From WTFV01 sp965200895 (GTDB lineage: Bacteria > Acidobacteriota > Vicinamibacteria > Vicinamibacterales > UBA8438), in assembly GCA_965200895.1 (NCBI GenBank), contig CBDAVM010000001.1, forward strand, positions 1-64,000: DNA of 64,000 nucleotides. The letters run 5' to 3'. Of this stretch, positions 60,522-64,000 are shown piece after piece; positions within the stretch are counted from its first letter, which is position 1; the number at the start of each line of letters is the position of its first letter. Made by a program: the position numbers and the translations under genes. The notes under the pieces were generated by a model. The model ran no database searches. It was not told the origin of the DNA and saw only the letters and a program-made list of their open reading frames with translations.

Positions 60522-61829
60522 ATGAGCGGCGCCGCAGCATCCGACGTTACCGTGGCGCCGGCCCGGCGCCTGCGCGGGCACCTCCGCGTGCCGGGTGACA
60601 AGTCGATCTCCCACCGCTACGCCCTGCTGACGGCGCTCGCCGAGGGCACGTCGACGATCGCCGGCTATTCGAGCGGCGCCGACTGCCGCTCCACGCTCGC
60701 GTGTCTGCGCGCGCTGGGCGTCGGGATTGAAGAGACGGCGCGCACGGGCGAGACCTCCACGCTGCGCGTTGCCGGCCGCGGACTCGGCGCGCTCGTCCGT
60801 CCGACGCACACGCTCGATGCAGGCAACTCCGGTACGACCATGCGCCTGCTCGCCGGCATCCTCGCCGGCCAGCCGTTCGACACCCGGATCACCGGCGACG
60901 CGTCGCTGCGGCGCCGACCGATGCGGCGCATCATCGATCCGCTGGAGCGGATGGGCGGCCACGTCGACGCGGACGACGGACGGCCGCCGCTGCGCATCCG
61001 CGGAGGCTCCCTGCACGGAATCACCTACGCTCCCCCGGTTGCGAGCGCACAGGTGAAGAGCGCCGTGCTGCTGGCCGGCCTGCACGCCGCGGGCACGACA
61101 CAGGTCCGCGAGAAGGCGCCGACGCGAGACCATACCGAGCGGGCGCTCGAGGCGTTCGGGGTGCCTGTCGACCGTGACGACGGCGCCTTGGCGGTCGCCG
61201 GCGGCTCCCCGCTCGCGCCTCTGGCCCTGTCGGTGCCGGGAGACGCTTCGTCGGCCGCGTTCTGGGCCGCGGCGGCCGCCGTGGTCCCCGACTCCGACGT
61301 GACCATCGAGGCGGTCGGTCTGAATCCCACCCGCACCGCGTTTCTCGACGTCCTGCGCCGTGCCGGAGCGGACGTCGCGACGCGCGTAACGGACGTCTCG
61401 GGCGGCGAACCCATCGGCTGCATCCGGGTCCGGCCGGGAGCCCGCCGTGACGTCGAGATCGGCCCGGACGAGGTGCCCGGCCTCATCGACGAGCTGCCGG
61501 TCATCGGCGCCCTTGCCGCCCATGGCCCGAGCGTGGAGGTGCGCGGGGCGGCCGAGCTGCGCCACAAGGAGAGCGACCGCATCGCGGCGCTGGCGGCGGG
61601 CCTGCGGGCCATCGGCGTACGGGTCGAGGAGCGTCCGGACGGTTTCCGGGCCGAGCGTGACGGGACGCCGCCGGGCGGCTCGACCGATGCGGCCGGCGAC
61701 CATCGGCTGGCGATGGCGTTCGCCGTGGCGGCGCTGGCCGGCGCCGGCCCGAGCCGGATCGAGGGCGCGGACGTGGTGAACGTCTCCTATCCGGGTTTCT
61801 TCGCCGCCCTGGACTCACTTCGCGCGTGA
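60522..61829 (+). CDS. aroA: EPSP synthase
   Basis: 435 residues. 3-phosphoshikimate 1-carboxyvinyltransferase, step six of the shikimate pathway. Motifs: RVPGDKSISHRYALLTALAE (PEP-binding Lys), LDAGNSGTTMRLLAG (LxxGNSGT), ITGDASLRRRPM, PVASAQVKSAVLLAGL, SVPGDASSAAFWAAAA and RGAAELRHKESDRIAALAAG (RxKESDR). It belongs to the GDKSxxHR group. Followed 79 bp later by aroK. Confidence 0.97.
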   Translation: MSGAAASDVTVAPARRLRGHLRVPGDKSISHRYALLTALAEGTSTIAGYSSGADCRSTLACLRALGVGIEETARTGETSTLRVAGRGLGALVRPTHTLDAGNSGTTMRLLAGILAGQPFDTRITGDASLRRRPMRRIIDPLERMGGHVDADDGRPPLRIRGGSLHGITYAPPVASAQVKSAVLLAGLHAAGTTQVREKAPTRDHTERALEAFGVPVDRDDGALAVAGGSPLAPLALSVPGDASSAAFWAAAAAVVPDSDVTIEAVGLNPTRTAFLDVLRRAGADVATRVTDVSGGEPIGCIRVRPGARRDVEIGPDEVPGLIDELPVIGALAAHGPSVEVRGAAELRHKESDRIAALAAGLRAIGVRVEERPDGFRAERDGTPPGGSTDAAGDHRLAMAFAVAALAGAGPSRIEGADVVNVSYPGFFAALDSLRA

Positions 61830-61908
61830 CCCCCACGGACAGCGAACCGCAAAGCCGTCTTCGGCTGCGCCAACCCGCCGCGCCGCGCGCCTTGCTACAC
61901 TGCGCCGC

Positions 61909-62409
61909 GTGCGAACCGACAAGGTGTTCCTGGTGGGATTCATGGCCGCCGGCAAGTCGACGGTGGCCACGGGGCTCGGTTCCCGGATCGACTGGCGGGT
62001 GGAAGACATCGACACGCGGATCGAGGCGCGGGAACACAGCACCGTGGCCGACATCTTCGCCGCGCACGGCGAGGCCTACTTCCGGACCACCGAGCGCGCG
62101 GTGCTTCGCGAGCTGCTGCCGCTGCGTCACACGGTCGTCGCCACCGGCGGCGGCACGTTCACCGACCCCGGCAACCGGCGCCTCATCAACGCCGACGGCG
62201 CTTCCATCTGGCTGGACGTCTCGTTCGAGACCGTCGTCGACCGCATCCCGCCCGATGGTCGGCGCCCGCTGGCCGCCGACCGGACCACCATGGAGGCGTT
62301 GTACCGCGCGCGACGATCGGCGTATCGGCACGCCCACCTGCGGCTGGACGCCGACCGCGCGCCCGCCGGCGAGCTGGTCGAACGTATTCTGGAATGGCTC
62401 GGTGAGTGA
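61909..62409 (+). CDS. aroK: Shikimate kinase
   Basis: 166 residues, GTG start. Walker A VFLVGFMAAGKSTVATGL, the shikimate-binding VEDIDTRIEAREHSTVADIF (DxD) and EAYFRTTERAVLRELL (FRxxE), ATGGGTFTDPGNR (GGG), and the lid Arg region DGRRPLAADRTTM. Phosphorylates shikimate before AroA acts. It follows aroA on the same strand, so both are likely coexpressed. Confidence 0.96.
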   Translation: MRTDKVFLVGFMAAGKSTVATGLGSRIDWRVEDIDTRIEAREHSTVADIFAAHGEAYFRTTERAVLRELLPLRHTVVATGGGTFTDPGNRRLINADGASIWLDVSFETVVDRIPPDGRRPLAADRTTMEALYRARRSAYRHAHLRLDADRAPAGELVERILEWLGE

Positions 62410-62418
62410 GGTGCGGCG

Positions 62419-62616
62419 TCAGACCGCGTCGGCCGCCGATGACGCCGCCGTCGCCTTGGCGGCGCCCGCACGCCGCGCCGCGCGCTCCTCGCGCCGGCGC
62501 AGCTCCGCCGCATAGGCGTCGGCGGCGGCCCGCGATCCGAGGATCCAGCCGATCACGATACCGAACACCATCACGGCCGGGATGAAGACGAAGTGGCCGG
62601 CAGTCATGTCGAACAT
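62419..62616 (-). CDS. Small single-span membrane protein after the ccm genes
   Basis: 65 residues (FVFIPAVMVFGIVIGWILGS membrane helix, then a basic helical tail ELRRREERAARRAG). Its ATG overlaps the stop of the CcmD-like gene, so it belongs to the ccm operon. No family name; it may be a short assembly factor. Confidence 0.7.
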   Translation of the reverse strand: MFDMTAGHFVFIPAVMVFGIVIGWILGSRAAADAYAAELRRREERAARRAGAAKATAASSAADAV

Positions 62617-62972
62617 CACGCCGCCTCCAGCGGGTCGTCGTCGTCCTCCACCGGTCGGCGGCGCGCCAGCTCGGCCAGGTCGCGCTCGACGTCGGCCTGC
62701 CGCCGGGACAGGAGCCAGAAGTAGCCGAACGCGAGGATCCAGACGATCGAGTAGGCCGCGATCAGGAACGGCGCCGCGGGCAGACGATCCTCTTCCGGCA
62801 GCTCGTCTATCGGGACGAACTCCTCGACCGGCGGCGGCTGGGCCGCGGCCGGTGCGGGCAGCGCAGCCAGGGTGACCGCGACCGCGACCGCCAGCGGCGC
62901 CACCACCCGCAGCCAACCGCCACTCCAGGCGCCACCGATTCCACCGTCCGCCGACAACGCAAGTCGCAGCAT
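62616..62972 (-). CDS. CcmD-like protein with N-terminal extension
   Basis: 118 residues. An N-terminal signal-like segment (RVVAPLAVAVAVTLAALPAP then AAAQP) precedes a spacer and a membrane helix APFLIAAYSIVWILAFGYFW followed by LLSRRQADVERDLAEL. The AYSIVWxxxFGYxxxLSRRQ pattern is that of CcmD, which releases holo-CcmE from CcmABC. Classical CcmD is about 50-70 residues, so this one is longer, probably exported. Located right after ccmC. Confidence 0.8.
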   Translation of the reverse strand: MLRLALSADGGIGGAWSGGWLRVVAPLAVAVAVTLAALPAPAAAQPPPVEEFVPIDELPEEDRLPAAPFLIAAYSIVWILAFGYFWLLSRRQADVERDLAELARRRPVEDDDDPLEAA

Positions 62973-62973
62973 G

Positions 62974-63654
62974 TCAGGACCAGTCGTCTTCCTCATAGGC
63001 CAGCTGCAGGCGATCGAGCTCGGCGCGCTGCTCCTCCAGCCGGCGGCGACCGTCGAGCATGACGAGGAACAACGCGAGATAGGCCAGCACGCACCACAGA
63101 AACGGAAGCCCCATCGTCAGGGGCAACTGCGGAACCACCGTGGTCTGTGGATGCAGCGTCCGCCAGACGTTGACCGACACGTAGACGAACGGCACGTTGA
63201 ACATCCCGAACAGCGCGAGGCCGGCCGCGAGCTTGTCGGAGCCCGGCCCGCCGTACTCGCGCAGCAGCAGGTAGGCGATGAAGATCATCTCCAGGATCAG
63301 CGCCAGCGTCGTGCGGACGTCCCACGGCCACCAGGTGCCCCAGGAGACCCGGCCCCAGAGCGGTCCGGTGATCAATCCCATCAGACCGAACACGACCGCC
63401 ACCTCGGCCGCGGCGACCGCCAGCCGATCCGCCGCCGGCCGCTCCCGGAACAGGTAGACGCCGCTCGCCACGCCGCAGACGAAGATGGCGGCGAACATCA
63501 TGAACCACGCCGGCACGTGGAAATAGAAGATCTTGGCCACCAGTCCCATGGTCGCCTCGTAGGGCGCCATGGCAATCGCCACCGGCGCCACGGCGAACAG
63601 GATCGTCGCGATCACGAGCAGCGCGGTCAACCAGCGTCCGGGCATGCGGCTCAT
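62974..63654 (-). CDS. ccmC: Cytochrome c maturation protein CcmC
   Basis: 226 residues with six membrane helices. The tryptophan-rich haem-handling motif is WGTWWPWDVRTTLALI (WGxxWxWD), with His ligands in IFYFHVPAWFMMF and WRTLHPQTTVVP. It attaches haem to CcmE at the outer face of the membrane. ATG 63654 overlaps the ccmB stop; a start nine codons upstream is open but less likely. Confidence 0.95.
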   Translation of the reverse strand: MSRMPGRWLTALLVIATILFAVAPVAIAMAPYEATMGLVAKIFYFHVPAWFMMFAAIFVCGVASGVYLFRERPAADRLAVAAAEVAVVFGLMGLITGPLWGRVSWGTWWPWDVRTTLALILEMIFIAYLLLREYGGPGSDKLAAGLALFGMFNVPFVYVSVNVWRTLHPQTTVVPQLPLTMGLPFLWCVLAYLALFLVMLDGRRRLEEQRAELDRLQLAYEEDDWS

Positions 63655-64000
63655 TCTGTCATGAGCGGTTCGAATGTCCAAAACGCCAGCGTCAGGAAGA
63701 CCGCGTCGAAGAAGATGACCAGCGCGAGCCAGAACCGCGCCAGATCGAGGTTCGGTTCCGCCTGGGTCAGCGCCAGCGTGCCGTTCACGCCGGCGATCAG
63801 TACGGGCACCGTGATCGGGTAGAGCAACACCGGCAGGAGCACGGCGCGGCTCCGGGCGCGCGCGAGCATCGCCGCGAAGAGTGCGCCGACGCCCGCGAAA
63901 CCCAGCGTGCCGGCGGCGAGCAACCCCGCGAAGAGGAATGGATGCGCGAAGAACGGGGTCGAGAAGAAGAGCGCCACGAAGAAGACGACGACCATCTCGA
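63651..64000 (-). CDS. ccmB: Cytochrome c maturation protein CcmB, C-terminal part
   Basis: Runs off the right edge. The visible 115 residues hold the last membrane helices (FLFAGLLAAGTLGFAGVGAL, VLLPVLLYPITVPVLIAGVN, WLALVIFFDAVFLTLAFWTF) with the LLPxxLxPxxxPVLI motif typical of CcmB. It is the membrane part of the CcmAB ABC transporter; ccmA is expected further right. Coupled to ccmC by an ATGA overlap. Confidence 0.93.
   Translation of the reverse strand, partial: EMVVVFFVALFFSTPFFAHPFLFAGLLAAGTLGFAGVGALFAAMLARARSRAVLLPVLLYPITVPVLIAGVNGTLALTQAEPNLDLARFWLALVIFFDAVFLTLAFWTFEPLMTE

Overview
The window is high-GC bacterial DNA with dense, often overlapping genes (ATGA/GTGA junctions), frequent GTG starts, and tRNA genes with CCA encoded. 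The chromosomal part has a MoxR/DUF58/VWA (Bat-type) operon, cytochrome-c maturation genes, GlnB-AmtB, aroA-aroK, MoeA/MoaB and a secreted regulatory-like/CxxCH protein. That mix suggests an uncultured Acidobacteriota-like (Vicinamibacteria-type) genome. No rRNA or ribosomal protein gene is present to test this, so the taxon is an inference.

1-5.2 kb: a long CRISPR array (42 repeats seen, continuing off the left edge, no cas genes in view) interrupted near its right end by an IS21-type element whose istA carries a 5-bp duplication frameshift. The array ends directly against the truncated tail of an ImmA/IrrE-type gene and a truncated DUF4411 gene.

5.2-28.6 kb: an accessory island with many broken genes. 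It holds an IS4/Tn5-like transposon whose transposase carries a DruA-like (DUF4338) N-terminal domain, an MNT nucleotidyltransferase remnant split by palindromic repeats, and two exported proteins (ankyrin; CxxCH/regulatory-like). It also holds the HEAT-like tail of a large NTPase, a truncated UvrD helicase, and a compact operon encoding XRE regulator, ImmA/IrrE metallopeptidase with a C-terminal chagasin-like (I42) domain, and papain-like C1 peptidase. Further right are a PPTase, restriction-modification and helicase fragments, an intact VapBC pair, a DUF2891 protein, and a DISARM-like cluster (small protein, broken P-loop ATPase, DrmA helicase, DrmB/DUF1998 protein). Two paralogous membrane/coiled-coil proteins (5.7 and 19 kb) share their upstream sequence.

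28.9-64 kb: mostly housekeeping. In order: superoxide dismutase, two unknown membrane proteins, a repetitive coiled-coil membrane protein, moeA/moaB, a family 3 glycosidase, tRNA-Arg, the six-gene MoxR/Bat operon, tRNA-Glu, a DUF2007-RNase III fusion, a SpoIIE phosphatase, DUF368, cutA, tRNA-fMet, glnB-amtB, a LexA/CI-like repressor, tRNA-Ser and tadA. Then come a sugar nucleotidyltransferase/epimerase pair, a glycosidase-glycosyltransferase fusion, three exported proteins, suhB with an RsbW-like kinase, aroA, aroK and a ccm operon running off the right edge.

The most interesting points are the XRE/ImmA-chagasin/C1 protease operon, the IS21 insertion in the CRISPR array, the MTase-less DISARM-like cluster with an ATPase, the DruA-transposase fusion, and several short tandem duplications placed exactly at gene junctions or promoters.
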